This document shows, one piece after another, positions 1-8,704 of a stretch of DNA of 64,000 bases. The notes under the pieces are model-generated. The model did no database searches and was not told the origin of the DNA. It saw only the letters and a list, made by a program, of their open reading frames with translations. The translations under genes were made by a program, and so were the position numbers. Numbering within the stretch: position 1 is the first letter of the stretch; every line of letters begins with the position of its first letter. Source of the stretch: Lascolabacillus massiliensis (GTDB lineage: Bacteria > Bacteroidota > Bacteroidia > Bacteroidales > Dysgonomonadaceae); NCBI RefSeq assembly GCF_001282625.1, contig NZ_CTEJ01000002.1, positions 622,501 through 686,500 of the forward strand. Direction: 5' to 3'.

Positions 1-902
1 AAGGATTTAAGGTTGACCGTATACTTGTTGGTCAGGCAGTCAACATCGCGAAAGAGTTTTACATAAGCTATGTTATTGACAGACGTTCAAAATCTGCTAT
101 CCTGATGCTTAGCAAGGAGGGTGGAATGGATATTGAGCAGGTAGCTAAAGATACTCCGGAGAAGATCCATAAATTTGCAATTGACCCCTTGGCTGGCGTC
201 CCTGATTATCTTGCACGTGAAGCAGCCTTTAAACTGTTTGACGATATCAAACATGTACGTAATGCTGCAGTTATAATTCAGAGGTTGTATAAACTCTTTG
301 TTGATACAGATGCATCGCTGGCTGAGATTAATCCACTTGTTCTCACTAAGGAAGAAGAGATAATTGCAATTGATGCCAAGATGACATTCGATGATAATGC
401 ACTGTTCCGTCATCCAAAGATTGCAGCCTTGAATGAGCCTACCGAAGAGGAGAAAAAGGAGCTATTTGCTAAAAGCAAGGGATTTAGTTATGTAAATTTG
501 GGAGGGGAGATTGGTTGCATGGTAAATGGAGCCGGACTTGCCATGGCTACGATGGATATCATTAAACTTTATGGTGGAAACCCTGCCAACTTCCTGGATA
601 TAGGCGGAAGTTCCAGTCCAACCAAAGTTATCGAGGCAATGAGACTACTGCTTAACGATAAGAATGTGAAAGTAGTTCTGATTAATATCTTTGGTGGTAT
701 TACCCGTTGTGATGACGTGGCTAAAGGACTTCTGGAGGCTTTCAGACAGATAAAAACAGATATCCCGGTTGTAATTCGTCTTACCGGTACAAACGAGAAA
801 GAGGGTCGCGCTATGCTCAAAGACACAGATCTGCATGTAGCCAAAACGATGAGTAAAGCAACCAGAATAGCAGTTGAACTTGCCCAACAACATCAATATT
901 GA
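1..902 (+). CDS. sucC: Succinyl-CoA synthetase (ADP-forming) beta subunit, 5' truncated by window edge
   Basis: The beta subunit of succinyl-CoA ligase interconverts succinyl-CoA and succinate with substrate-level ATP formation in the TCA or succinate-propionate pathway, in the cytoplasm. The reading frame is open from base 3, upstream of the first internal ATG at 105, so the gene enters from outside the window and only the C-terminal ~300 residues are present. Visible are the end of the ATP-grasp domain (AEINPLVL, then AIDAKMTFDDNAL) and the C-terminal ligase-CoA domain (NLGGEIGCMVNGAGLAMATM, LDIGGSS, NIFGGI). It ends 13 nt before sucD, the standard two-gene operon. Family assignment is firm; nucleotide specificity (ADP or GDP) is inferred from the family. 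Confidence 0.96.
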   Translation, partial: GFKVDRILVGQAVNIAKEFYISYVIDRRSKSAILMLSKEGGMDIEQVAKDTPEKIHKFAIDPLAGVPDYLAREAAFKLFDDIKHVRNAAVIIQRLYKLFVDTDASLAEINPLVLTKEEEIIAIDAKMTFDDNALFRHPKIAALNEPTEEEKKELFAKSKGFSYVNLGGEIGCMVNGAGLAMATMDIIKLYGGNPANFLDIGGSSSPTKVIEAMRLLLNDKNVKVVLINIFGGITRCDDVAKGLLEAFRQIKTDIPVVIRLTGTNEKEGRAMLKDTDLHVAKTMSKATRIAVELAQQHQY

Positions 903-915
903 CAAAACATAGATT

Positions 916-1782
916 ATGAGTATTCTGATAGATAAAAACACAAAACTGATAGTACAGGGAATTACCGGTCGTGATGGGGGTTTTCACACTTCAAAAATGA
1001 AAGAGTATGGAACCAATGTAGTTGGTGGAACATCACCCGGAAAAGGAGGAGAATTTGTAGATGACATTCCGGTTTTTAACACAGTAAGAGATGCTGTTAA
1101 TGAAACAGGCGCAAACACATCGGTGATTTTTGTGCCAGCTCCGTTTGCCAAGGATGCAATGATGGAAGCTGCTGATGCGGGGATAAAGCTAATTGTATGT
1201 ATTACAGAGGGAGTGCCAACACTTGATGTTGTTGAAGCACACAGTTTCATTAAGAGTAAAGGAGCCAGTTTGATTGGTCCTAATTGTCCCGGACTTATGT
1301 CACCGGGAAAGAGTCTGGTTGGAATTATGCCTTCGCTGGTTTTTAAAGAGGGAAATACAGGTGTAATAAGCAGGAGTGGAACTTTAACGTATGAACTGGT
1401 TTACAACCTTACGGAAAAAGGGATAGGACAATCAACAGCAGTTGGTGTTGGTGGTGACCCGGTAGTGGGACTTTATTACATTGAACTCCTCGAGATGTTT
1501 GAGAAAGATCCTGAAACAGACTCAATTGTTCTGATTGGTGAAATCGGTGGTGATGCTGAAGAGCAGGCCGCAGAATATATAAAGAACCATGTAACCAAAC
1601 CTGTAGTTGCATTTATTGCGGGACAACAGGCACCTCCGGGAAAGCAGATGGGACATGCCGGCGCTATAATCTCGAGTGGTACAGGCAGTGCAGCTGAAAA
1701 GATTGCTGCATTTGAAGCAGTTGGAGTTCCCGTGGCAAAAGAACCAAAAGAGATACCCCAACTACTGTTAAACAGGTTTTAA
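916..1782 (+). CDS. sucD: Succinyl-CoA synthetase alpha subunit
   Basis: The alpha subunit binds CoA and carries the phosphohistidine intermediate of succinyl-CoA ligase. The 288-residue length is normal. The N-terminal CoA-binding Rossmann region shows [13 protein letters not shown] and GGTSPGKGG, the middle shows IGPNCPG, and the C-terminal ligase domain carries GHAGAI, whose His247 is the expected phosphorylated residue. It lies 13 nt after sucC and is certainly co-transcribed with it. It converges on the DUF1080 gene, with only 26 nt between the stop codons. Confidence 0.97.
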   Translation: MSILIDKNTKLIVQGITGRDGGFHTSKMKEYGTNVVGGTSPGKGGEFVDDIPVFNTVRDAVNETGANTSVIFVPAPFAKDAMMEAADAGIKLIVCITEGVPTLDVVEAHSFIKSKGASLIGPNCPGLMSPGKSLVGIMPSLVFKEGNTGVISRSGTLTYELVYNLTEKGIGQSTAVGVGGDPVVGLYYIELLEMFEKDPETDSIVLIGEIGGDAEEQAAEYIKNHVTKPVVAFIAGQQAPPGKQMGHAGAIISSGTGSAAEKIAAFEAVGVPVAKEPKEIPQLLLNRF

Positions 1783-1808
1783 TTAAATAAAGGTCATATA
1801 AGTATTTA

Positions 1809-2588
1809 TTAATTCAGTCTGGTAAGGTGTACCTTTCGAACAAACAGTTCGGCACCTTCAGACTGAATTTGTATTTTACCTTTGCTCGGTTTTACATTAT
1901 ATGCCCTATTCAGGAGATTTCCATTAAGATATATCAACAGCTCATCTCCATTCACATAACATTCAATCAGATTCCATTCACCCAGCGGTTTTTCAAGATC
2001 ATTTGCTCCACGAAAGCCCTTAACATCTTTCCATTCAGGATCACGGCCATACCAGTTTATTCGTCCTCCGTTAAATGTAAGCGGTTCACCATCGGGCTGA
2101 AAATAGTGAGAACCTTGCGTTGTTTTTCCACTGACAGTGGTGGTTATAGCAAAATCTTCTGAACCATCGCCTACAACTATTATATCTCCTGTACCTCCCT
2201 CTATTAATTGACACTCAATAGAGTGCATCCAGGTACCGTCAGAAGCGCCATCTTCGCCTACCGAGTGAAGAAGTATTCCACTATCACGTGCTCTATCCTC
2301 ACGAGGGTAGAAGGTTCTTTTTCCCCATTTAAATTCAACTGTCAGTTTATAGTTCTCGAACTCATCTTCTGTTGTGATACAGCCAAACTCCTCACCTGAG
2401 ATTACAATATTACCATCTTTAACAGTGAACACCCCGTTCGGATCGTTGTTTACACCTTTTTCTTTAAGGAAAATATACCATCCACTCAGATCCTTGCCAT
2501 TAAAAAGATCAATATACTTCTGTTGTGCAGAGACAGAAAAGTAGAAACCTGCAATAGCAATTAGTATAATCGATAATTGACGCTTCAT
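1809..2588 (-). CDS. DUF1080 (3-keto-disaccharide hydrolase-type) secreted protein
   Basis: This 259-residue protein has a signal peptide (MKRQLSIILIAIAG...SVSAQQ) followed by a single concanavalin-like DUF1080 domain that begins with the typical FNGKDLSGW motif. Families with this domain act on 3-keto glycosides or are found with Gfo/Idh/MocA oxidoreductases; catalysis by this copy is inferred. I chose the ATG at 2588 because it opens the signal peptide; an ATG 18 nt upstream would add six unneeded residues. The GH109-like gene ends only 30 nt upstream on the same strand, so the two probably form one operon. It is exported, most likely to the periplasm. Confidence 0.85.
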   Translation of the reverse strand: MKRQLSIILIAIAGFYFSVSAQQKYIDLFNGKDLSGWYIFLKEKGVNNDPNGVFTVKDGNIVISGEEFGCITTEDEFENYKLTVEFKWGKRTFYPREDRARDSGILLHSVGEDGASDGTWMHSIECQLIEGGTGDIIVVGDGSEDFAITTTVSGKTTQGSHYFQPDGEPLTFNGGRINWYGRDPEWKDVKGFRGANDLEKPLGEWNLIECYVNGDELLIYLNGNLLNRAYNVKPSKGKIQIQSEGAELFVRKVHLTRLN

Positions 2589-2618
2589 GATGTAAATGAT
2601 TAACAATGTTATTTAATT

Positions 2619-4013
2619 TTAATCTGCGAATGCATGGCTATAACCTTGAATACGGTTCCAGTTTCCACGAGTGAAATCAGGTATTGCAACCGGTGAGTTG
2701 TTGTTTTCAATTGATATGCGACTCAACTCAACTAATGAGCACCACTCAGCCAGATCATACACATCCATATCAAGAGGCAAACCATTTCTCAGGCAGTAAA
2801 TGAGGCGATAGTCCATTATAAAATCCATTCCACCATGCCCGCCAACCTCTTTTGCCTTTTCTTCAAGCTCTCTGTGAATACGATGTTTGTATTTATCCAT
2901 AAGCATATTCATATTATCCTGAGAGAGAAAATCGTGAGAAGAAAAACCCTGCCCTTCATCTTCTATAGCATAACCTTCAACAGGATATTTATTGGCATAC
3001 CCTTTTGTTCCACTCACCTGATACATGCGTGAATAGGGACGAGGCGATGTTACATCATGCTGAATCTGCAAAGTTTTCCCGTTTTCAGTACTAATCATCG
3101 TCATTGTATGCTGTCCGTTTGCAAAATTATATGCACTGTCTCTGTCGACACCACGTTTCTCTATAAGATATTCTGGGAGATTTACCGGTTTAGTATCCAT
3201 TGAAACCAATGTTTTCATCCTGTCACCACGATGTATATTAAGTACTTGAGCCACCGGACCAATACCGTGAGTTGGATAAACATCTCCACGAAACTCTTTA
3301 TTATACTGCAAGCGCCAGTCGTTTACATACCTTTCCCAATTGTTGTTTAGATTATGGATATATGACCCCTCTACATGAAGCACCTCTCCAAAAACACCTT
3401 GCTGTGCCATATTCAGAGTAGTAAGTTCAAAGAAATCATATACACAGTTCTCAAGCTGCATGGCATGCTTTTGAGTTCTTTCTGCAGTATCTATTATAGC
3501 CCAGATCTCGTCGAGAGTCATTGCTGCCGGCACTTCACATGCAACATGTTTACCCTGCTCCATCGCATAGATCATCATTTTTGCATGATTCTTCCAGTCG
3601 GTTGCAATATATACAAGATCCACCTGATCGCTCTCACACAGCTGTTTCCAGGCATCTTCACTGCCACTATAACCTGTAGCCCTTGGTAACCCAGCTTTAT
3701 CAAGTATAGCTTGAGTTTTTTCCACATTCTCTTCATAAATATCACAAAGTGCTACAATTTTTGCACCGGGAATATGTACATAACGTTGAACAGCACCCGG
3801 TCCCCTTGAACCTAAGCCAATAAAACCTACCCTGACAGTATCAATTTTTGGGGTTCTCAGTTCCAGAACATCCATTTGACCTTCGGGTCGTAAAGGCACA
3901 TCAACCTGAATTGGTTCAATAACCTGACTACTCTTGGTTTTGTTGTTTGTAGTGCAACCAGTAGTAAGCAACATAGCCAGCAGTATGGCTATCAATACAA
4001 AATGTTTTTGCAT
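2619..4013 (-). CDS. GH109-like alpha-N-acetylgalactosaminidase, Gfo/Idh/MocA lipoprotein
   Basis: A 464-residue lipoprotein with lipobox LTTGC (Cys20), then a Gfo/Idh/MocA NAD-binding domain (GFIGLGSRG at about residues 63-71, LCDIYEENV) and a C-terminal substrate domain. The motifs ACEVPAAMT, QLENCVYDF, THGIGPVAQ and SPRPYSRMYQ are those of glycoside hydrolase family 109, which uses tightly bound NAD+ to cleave terminal alpha-GalNAc through transient C3 oxidation. GH109 membership rests on remembered motifs and has not been searched; a non-hydrolytic dehydrogenase is the alternative. It precedes the DUF1080 gene by 30 nt, consistent with joint handling of 3-keto sugars in the envelope. Confidence 0.82.
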   Translation of the reverse strand: MQKHFVLIAILLAMLLTTGCTTNNKTKSSQVIEPIQVDVPLRPEGQMDVLELRTPKIDTVRVGFIGLGSRGPGAVQRYVHIPGAKIVALCDIYEENVEKTQAILDKAGLPRATGYSGSEDAWKQLCESDQVDLVYIATDWKNHAKMMIYAMEQGKHVACEVPAAMTLDEIWAIIDTAERTQKHAMQLENCVYDFFELTTLNMAQQGVFGEVLHVEGSYIHNLNNNWERYVNDWRLQYNKEFRGDVYPTHGIGPVAQVLNIHRGDRMKTLVSMDTKPVNLPEYLIEKRGVDRDSAYNFANGQHTMTMISTENGKTLQIQHDVTSPRPYSRMYQVSGTKGYANKYPVEGYAIEDEGQGFSSHDFLSQDNMNMLMDKYKHRIHRELEEKAKEVGGHGGMDFIMDYRLIYCLRNGLPLDMDVYDLAEWCSLVELSRISIENNNSPVAIPDFTRGNWNRIQGYSHAFAD

Positions 4014-4100
4014 AGAATGTTAGTATTTTTATGTTTAAAAGACTCATGGTGGAGTAGTTATAGCTTAAGAATGTAAATATACTTATTTTATATAAGAATA

Positions 4101-4556
4101 CTACAAACCATTAATTATCCTTGCACCTTTTTCTTTTGCTTTGGCAATTGAGTGTGGATCGTTGGCATTGATATCATACTTCTCAACATCAGGAAGTAAT
4201 AGTTTTGTACCTACAGGGATTACGTTTGGATTTATGACGCTATGCATGTTTTCCTGATAGATATAGACCCAAAACTCTTTACTTCCGAACAGATCAAGTG
4301 CGACTGTACGTAAAGTTTCCCCTTGACCAAGTGTTATTGATGCAGGGAGCTGTTTCTCAGGTTTTACAATGTTCTCAGCAGCTGTTTCGGAATTTGTTAT
4401 TTGATCTGATTCAATATCAGATTCCATTTTACTGGAGTATGTGATTTGCTCTGCATCACTTGAAACTTGTGATGTTTCAACCTCTATGTCCTTTTCTCTT
4501 ATTGTTTTTTTTTCTGTTTGCAACGCCATTGAAAAAAAAAAGAGTTGCCATAACAA
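4101..4556 (-). pseudogene. LysM-domain C-terminal half of a frameshifted HU+LysM membrane protein
   Basis: This frame encodes an acidic, low-complexity stretch followed by a LysM-like domain (ITLGQGETLRTVALDLFG, then PVGTKLLLP), expected to bind peptidoglycan outside the membrane. No good independent start or signal sequence is present. It overlaps the upstream HU/TM frame by 80 nt and is offset by one base. The overlap holds two homopolymers, ten A at 4532-4541 and nine T at 4505-4513 on the + strand. Loss of one base in either would fuse both frames into a 426-residue protein of the HU-TM-LysM type known in Bacteroidetes. It may be a real frameshift, slippage recoding or a sequencing error. 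Confidence 0.75.
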
Positions 4557-5382
4557 TGACTACACCACCTAATATAGGAACAAAAACTCTGGAGCTTTTA
4601 TGGGAACGGGATCTGGATTTCGGACTCCGTCCTGATTGCAAAACTTGTTCGGACTGATGCTCAGTAAATGTTGTTCTTTGTCTGACTAAAAGTGGTTCCG
4701 GTAGATCTTGAGGCATCGGTTCTAAATTAAGATCGGGTTCTGTTTCAGTATCGGCATACTCGCTGAGACTAGCAACTACCTCATCTTCTGATGTTTCGGC
4801 TAATAGATCTTTATAATTATCAGTATCTTCCGAGGATTCATCACTAATGTCTGTTTCTTCTACTTCTGATTCATGAATATTATCGTATTCTTCGACAACA
4901 AGACTCTCTTCAATCTCAGACTTCTCAATTTCCGGAACAGCTTCGTCTTTAATCTCCTCTACCTCTTCTTCAGGCTGCTTGGTACTGATAACATCAATTC
5001 CTGGTAACTCTACCCCTTCGTTTAACAGCGTGGGTTCGAAGTTAGTAAATGCACTGTTGATACTGCTTTTAAATGAATCATCAATCTCAAAAGAAATATA
5101 GAGCTTTGGTTCTACAGACACTGAAGTATCATCCATTTCCTGTTCAAATAGCACAACTACCTCGGGTGGCATTAGATAACGATCCTTAGTTTCAGCGTCT
5201 ACTAAAATATATTCCGGAAATTTGTGAGTAGAGAAGTGACCAAAATTATCAACCGTCACCACATTGTTATCAGACAACTGTTCAGTAAGAACATCTACAA
5301 TATCACTCAGAATCGCAGAAGTTTTAGATTCATCCCACTGAAGTTTGGCTGCAAGCTTCGCTATAAACTCTTTTTGTGTCAT
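4477..5382 (-). CDS. HU-like DNA-binding domain plus acidic linker and TM segment (N-terminal half of frameshifted gene)
   Basis: Residues 1 to about 85 resemble an HU/IHF fold (MTQKEFIAKLAAKL, NNVVTVDNFGHFSTHK). A long Glu/Asp/Ser-rich linker follows, then a basic patch (SPKSRSRSHKSS) and one transmembrane segment (VFVPILGGVVIVMATLFFF), after which the frame runs into a stop at 4477. The usual Bacteroidetes architecture continues with a periplasmic LysM domain, which is found in the next frame (4101-4556). The whole gene should tether something cytoplasmic, perhaps the nucleoid, to the cell wall; that role is inference. It follows rimO by 43 nt and may belong to the ftsY-rimO transcript. Confidence 0.8.
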   Translation of the reverse strand: MTQKEFIAKLAAKLQWDESKTSAILSDIVDVLTEQLSDNNVVTVDNFGHFSTHKFPEYILVDAETKDRYLMPPEVVVLFEQEMDDTSVSVEPKLYISFEIDDSFKSSINSAFTNFEPTLLNEGVELPGIDVISTKQPEEEVEEIKDEAVPEIEKSEIEESLVVEEYDNIHESEVEETDISDESSEDTDNYKDLLAETSEDEVVASLSEYADTETEPDLNLEPMPQDLPEPLLVRQRTTFTEHQSEQVLQSGRSPKSRSRSHKSSRVFVPILGGVVIVMATLFFFNGVANRKKNNKRKGHRG

Positions 5383-5425
5383 TCCTTTAGGATTTTGTTA
5401 AGATTATACGGTAAATGAAATAATT

Positions 5426-6721
5426 TCAAATAACAGTACCGAGCAGATCAAAAGGATAAGCTGCCTCGATTCTTACATTGTAGAATTCACCTACAACAAG
5501 ATCTTTGGCCTTACTGATTAATACCTCTCCGTCAACTTCAGGAGAATCAAATTCGGTTCGTCCTACAAAGTAATCCGAATCTTCGCGATCTATGATCACT
5601 TTCATGGTCTGCCCAACCTTCGTTTCATTAACAGAAAGAGCGATACCCTCCTGCATATCCATCAGAGTATTCATTCGCTCCTGTTTAATAGAAGCGGGCA
5701 CATCATCTGAGTAATTCTTATCGTTATAAGTATCTTCTTCGTGAGAATAAGGAAATGCACCCAGTCGCTCAAACTTCATCTCCTTTACGAAATCAACAAG
5801 TTCATTGAAGTCCTCTTCAGTCTCTCCAGGATGTCCAACCATCATTGTTGTACGGATATGTATGCCCGGCACCTCATTACGGAAGAGCTTAATCAGATCA
5901 TAAGTTTGCTGTTTGGTTATATTTCTGCGCATTATTTTAAGCATCCTGTCACTGATATGCTGAAGAGCGATATCCAGATAGTTGCATACATTGTCCCTCT
6001 CACGCATAACCCTGAGCAGGTCGACAGGGAAATGAGCAGGATAGGCATAATGCAATCGGATCCACTCAACCCCTTTTATATCTGATATTCTCTCAACCAA
6101 TTCAGGCAGTTTCATCGATTTATAGAGATCAATACCATAATAGGTAAGATCCTGAGCAATAAACTGAAATTCTTTTACACCCCCGGTAACTAAACGGCGA
6201 ACTTCATCTTCAATATCTTCGATAGGACGGGATTTATATTTACCTGTAATAATTGGTATAGAACAATAGGAGCAGGTTCTGTCGCACCCTTCCGAAATCT
6301 TTAGGTATGCGTAGTGAGGTGGCGTTGACAAAGAACGATCGAACTCAAGCTCTTTATTATATGATTTCCCAAGATCAGAAATAAGTCCTCGCCAATCAAA
6401 CTTGCCATAAAACTTATCAACTTCTGGTATCTCTTTCTGCAACTCCTCTCTGTATCTTTCAGAAAGGCAGCCCATAACATAAAGTTTTTTAAGACCCCTC
6501 TCCTTCTTGGCTTCAGCAAACGAGAGTATCATATTAATAGACTCCTCTTTTGCATCGCCTATGAATCCACAAGTATTAATAACAGCAATTTCACCTTTAG
6601 GTGTTTCGGGATCATGCTCAAGAGTATATCCGTTAGCGATAAGCTGACGCATCAGCAGCTCAGAGTCTACAAGATTCTTTGAGCAACCCATGGTTACCAC
6701 ATCTATCCTATTCTTTATCAT
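5426..6721 (-). CDS. rimO: Ribosomal protein uS12 methylthiotransferase RimO
   Basis: RimO is a radical-SAM enzyme that adds a methylthio group to the conserved aspartate of ribosomal protein S12. The 431-residue protein has the N-terminal UPF0004 domain (VTMGCSKNLVDSE, NTCGFIGDAKEES), the radical-SAM CxxxCxxC cluster motif (CDRTCSYCSIP) and a C-terminal TRAM domain ending FDLLGTVI. Motifs and length fit RimO better than MiaB (VTMGCSKN, IAQDLTYYG). It lies 20 nt downstream of ftsY and is probably co-transcribed with it. Confidence 0.95.
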   Translation of the reverse strand: MIKNRIDVVTMGCSKNLVDSELLMRQLIANGYTLEHDPETPKGEIAVINTCGFIGDAKEESINMILSFAEAKKERGLKKLYVMGCLSERYREELQKEIPEVDKFYGKFDWRGLISDLGKSYNKELEFDRSLSTPPHYAYLKISEGCDRTCSYCSIPIITGKYKSRPIEDIEDEVRRLVTGGVKEFQFIAQDLTYYGIDLYKSMKLPELVERISDIKGVEWIRLHYAYPAHFPVDLLRVMRERDNVCNYLDIALQHISDRMLKIMRRNITKQQTYDLIKLFRNEVPGIHIRTTMMVGHPGETEEDFNELVDFVKEMKFERLGAFPYSHEEDTYNDKNYSDDVPASIKQERMNTLMDMQEGIALSVNETKVGQTMKVIIDREDSDYFVGRTEFDSPEVDGEVLISKAKDLVVGEFYNVRIEAAYPFDLLGTVI

Positions 6722-6741
6722 ATGAAATCGTTCCTTTTCTA

Positions 6742-7695
6742 TTACTCGCCAAAGAGAGAGTCAACAAACTCTTTTCTGCGAAATACCTGAAGATCTTCCA
6801 TCTGTTCTCCCAGACCAATATATCTTACAGGTATCTTAAACTGATCTGAGATACCCAATACTACCCCACCCTTTGCTGTTCCGTCGAGTTTTGTAATTAC
6901 CAGACCTGTTACTTCAGTAGCTGCAGTAAATTGTTTAGCCTGTTCAAATGCATTCTGTCCGGTTGATCCGTCAAGTATAAGAAGAACTTCATGAGGTGCA
7001 TCAGGAACAATTTTGCCCATAACATTCTTGATCTTGGTAAGCTCATTCATCAGGTTAACTTTATTATGTAAACGGCCTGCAGTATCGATTATTACCACAT
7101 CTGCATTATGTGCTTTAGCTGAACTTACCGCGTCGAAAGCAACTGAGGCAGGATCTGATCCCATCTTCTGCTTTACTACCGGTACTCCGACTCGTTGTCC
7201 CCAAATGTCAAGCTGTTCTACTGCTGCGGCCCTGAAAGTGTCGGCTGCACCAAGATATACAGACATTCCGTTCTGTTTGAACTGATAAGCAAGCTTTCCT
7301 ATGGTTGTGGTTTTGCCAACACCATTGACTCCTACAACCATTATAACGTAAGGTTTTTTATCTCCTGCAACAGTGAAATCCTCAACATCAGTTGATTGAT
7401 TCTCGGTGAGCATAAATGTTATTTCATCACGTAGTATACTATTTAGCTCATCTGTACCAACATACTTATCTCTTGCCACACGTGCCTCTATTCTTTCAAT
7501 AATTTTCAATGTGGTATCAACGCCAACATCAGATGACACCAGGACCTCTTCCAGATTATCGAGAACATCATCATCTACTTTAGATTTTCCTGCTACCGCA
7601 CGAGTGATTTTAGAGAAAAAACTGACTTTTGTTTTCTCAAGACCTTTATCGAGTACATCTTTTTTCCCTTTAGAGGATCTGTTAAATAAACCCAT
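6742..7695 (-). CDS. ftsY: Signal recognition particle receptor FtsY
   Basis: FtsY is the SRP receptor GTPase that docks ribosome-nascent chain complexes at the inner membrane. At 317 residues it is a short form without the long acidic A domain of enterobacteria. It has the NG domain with P-loop GVNGVGKTTT, DTAGR and TKLDGTAKGG, and the closing IGLGEQMEDLQVF. It begins at ATG 7695 after a minus-strand terminator (7758-7790) and a -7 box (7738-7745), so it starts a new transcript separate from the ribosomal-protein genes behind it. Confidence 0.97.
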   Translation of the reverse strand: MGLFNRSSKGKKDVLDKGLEKTKVSFFSKITRAVAGKSKVDDDVLDNLEEVLVSSDVGVDTTLKIIERIEARVARDKYVGTDELNSILRDEITFMLTENQSTDVEDFTVAGDKKPYVIMVVGVNGVGKTTTIGKLAYQFKQNGMSVYLGAADTFRAAAVEQLDIWGQRVGVPVVKQKMGSDPASVAFDAVSSAKAHNADVVIIDTAGRLHNKVNLMNELTKIKNVMGKIVPDAPHEVLLILDGSTGQNAFEQAKQFTAATEVTGLVITKLDGTAKGGVVLGISDQFKIPVRYIGLGEQMEDLQVFRRKEFVDSLFGE

Positions 7696-7737
7696 ATTGA
7701 AGTGATTATTAAATTATAGGCGGAATTGATATGTTTG

Positions 7738-7745
7738 CAAATCTA
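7738..7745 (-). promoter_or_regulatory. Putative -7 box (TAGATTTG) for ftsY-rimO
   Basis: On the minus strand the octamer TAGATTTG matches the Bacteroidetes -7 consensus TAnnTTTG. It lies about 43 nt before the ftsY start and just past the terminator at 7758-7790. No clear -33 TTTG is visible. Confidence 0.5.
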
Positions 7746-7757
7746 CTAAATAGTAAA

Positions 7758-7790
7758 TAAAAAACTTCCCTGCGTTTTGGCACAGGGAAG
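7758..7790 (-). terminator. Rho-independent terminator of the rpmB-rpmG-bL38 operon
   Basis: An 8-bp stem, CTTCCCTG (7765-7772) with CAGGGAAG (7783-7790), has a 10-nt loop and, read on the minus strand, is followed at once by a run of T (7759-7764). It sits 57 nt past the stop codon of the small bL38-like gene. Confidence 0.8.
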
Positions 7791-7846
7791 CTTTTAGATA
7801 TTATTAACGAATATTATCGTGAGTACTAACCTCAACGACGAATATC

Positions 7847-8005
7847 CTATTTAAAGTAATCTTTTACCTTATCGTTAAGGATCATTTCTTCTTTGAAGCT
7901 ATATGCACCAGTTTCAGGTGATTTAACCATTCTGATTACTTTTGTGTGGCTTCGTCCTGTAGTGGTTGTCTTATCGCGGAAACCCGCAACTGCTTTCTTT
8001 GCCAT
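7847..8005 (-). CDS. DUF4295 small protein, probable Bacteroidetes ribosomal protein bL38
   Basis: A 52-codon gene that reads MAKKAVAGFRDK..., with a central SHTKVIRMVKSPETGAYSF and an end KVKDYFK. It is small and basic. It lies 14 nt after rpmG in the rpmB-rpmG operon, right before the operon terminator. This is the DUF4295 family found next to rpmG/ftsY in Bacteroidetes. From memory, a Flavobacterium johnsoniae ribosome structure revealed an extra large-subunit protein, bL38; I believe it is this family, but that link needs checking. Coding status is well supported by composition, position and lack of any gap problem. Confidence 0.85.
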   Translation of the reverse strand: MAKKAVAGFRDKTTTTGRSHTKVIRMVKSPETGAYSFKEEMILNDKVKDYFK

Positions 8006-8019
8006 AGTCTATAATAATT

Positions 8020-8208
8020 TTACTTTATTTCTTTATGAACGGTCATTCTCTTTAAGACGGGATTGTATTTTTTCAATTCAAGTCTTGCCGTTGTATTCTT
8101 TCTATTCTTAGTTGTAATATATCTGGATGTACCGGGCATACCACTCTCTTTGTGTTCTGTACATTCAAGAATCACTTGTACCCTGTTTCCTTTAGCTTTT
8201 TTACCCAT
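8020..8208 (-). CDS. rpmG: 50S ribosomal protein bL33
   Basis: A 62-residue basic protein ([41 protein letters not shown]) with the length and motifs of bL33. Only the first cysteine of the zinc-ribbon pairs is kept, so this looks like a zinc-independent form. It follows rpmB by 32 nt and precedes the bL38-like gene by 14 nt. Confidence 0.97.
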   Translation of the reverse strand: MGKKAKGNRVQVILECTEHKESGMPGTSRYITTKNRKNTTARLELKKYNPVLKRMTVHKEIK

Positions 8209-8240
8209 CTCTGCTTCCTCCTCTTTTTATTGCGTATAGA

Positions 8241-8480
8241 TTACGCGTTTAAATATCCTTTTTCGGCAGCTTTTTTTATTGCTGCATCCAATCCAATTTT
8301 ATTAATGGTACGCAATCCTGCTGCTGAGATGTTCAGACTGATCCATACATCTTCTTCCACCCAATAAAATTTCTTTTTAAACAAGTTCACGTTGAATTTA
8401 CGTTTCGTTTTAGTATTAGAGTGCGAAACGTTGTTTCCAACCATTGCTTTTTTTCCTGTTATTTGACAAATCTTAGACAT
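8241..8480 (-). CDS. rpmB: 50S ribosomal protein bL28
   Basis: A 79-residue ribosomal protein beginning [20 protein letters not shown] with the bL28 core [12 protein letters not shown] and [14 protein letters not shown]. It is the first gene of the rpmB-rpmG-bL38 operon, driven by a promoter with both -33 and -7 boxes about 75-100 nt upstream and closed by the terminator at 7758-7790. Confidence 0.97.
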   Translation of the reverse strand: MSKICQITGKKAMVGNNVSHSNTKTKRKFNVNLFKKKFYWVEEDVWISLNISAAGLRTINKIGLDAAIKKAAEKGYLNA

Positions 8481-8552
8481 TGCTATATAGTGTATTTTAT
8501 TATTTGGTTCCTTACGTCCTTAAAAACAGAACATTCCTCACAAATCAGGGCG

Positions 8553-8584
8553 CAAAATTAAGAAGATAATTTTAATTTACCAAA
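8553..8584 (-). promoter_or_regulatory. Bacteroidetes promoter for rpmB-rpmG-bL38
   Basis: On the minus strand, TTTG (8584-8581), a 20-nt spacer and TAATTTTG (8560-8553) match the Bacteroidetes -33/-7 consensus (TTTG, about 19-21 nt, TAnnTTTG). Transcription would start near 8546, giving a leader of about 65 nt before rpmB. It is the best-formed promoter in the window. Confidence 0.72.
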
Positions 8585-8704
8585 GGTTTTAGTAAATTAA
8601 TTTCAATCAGGTTCAACTATTTAATTCAAATTTGTATTCGGTAATTATCTCAATATATCTGTAAACTTATACAATCAATCTGCAATATCTCTTTAAATAA
8701 AAAT

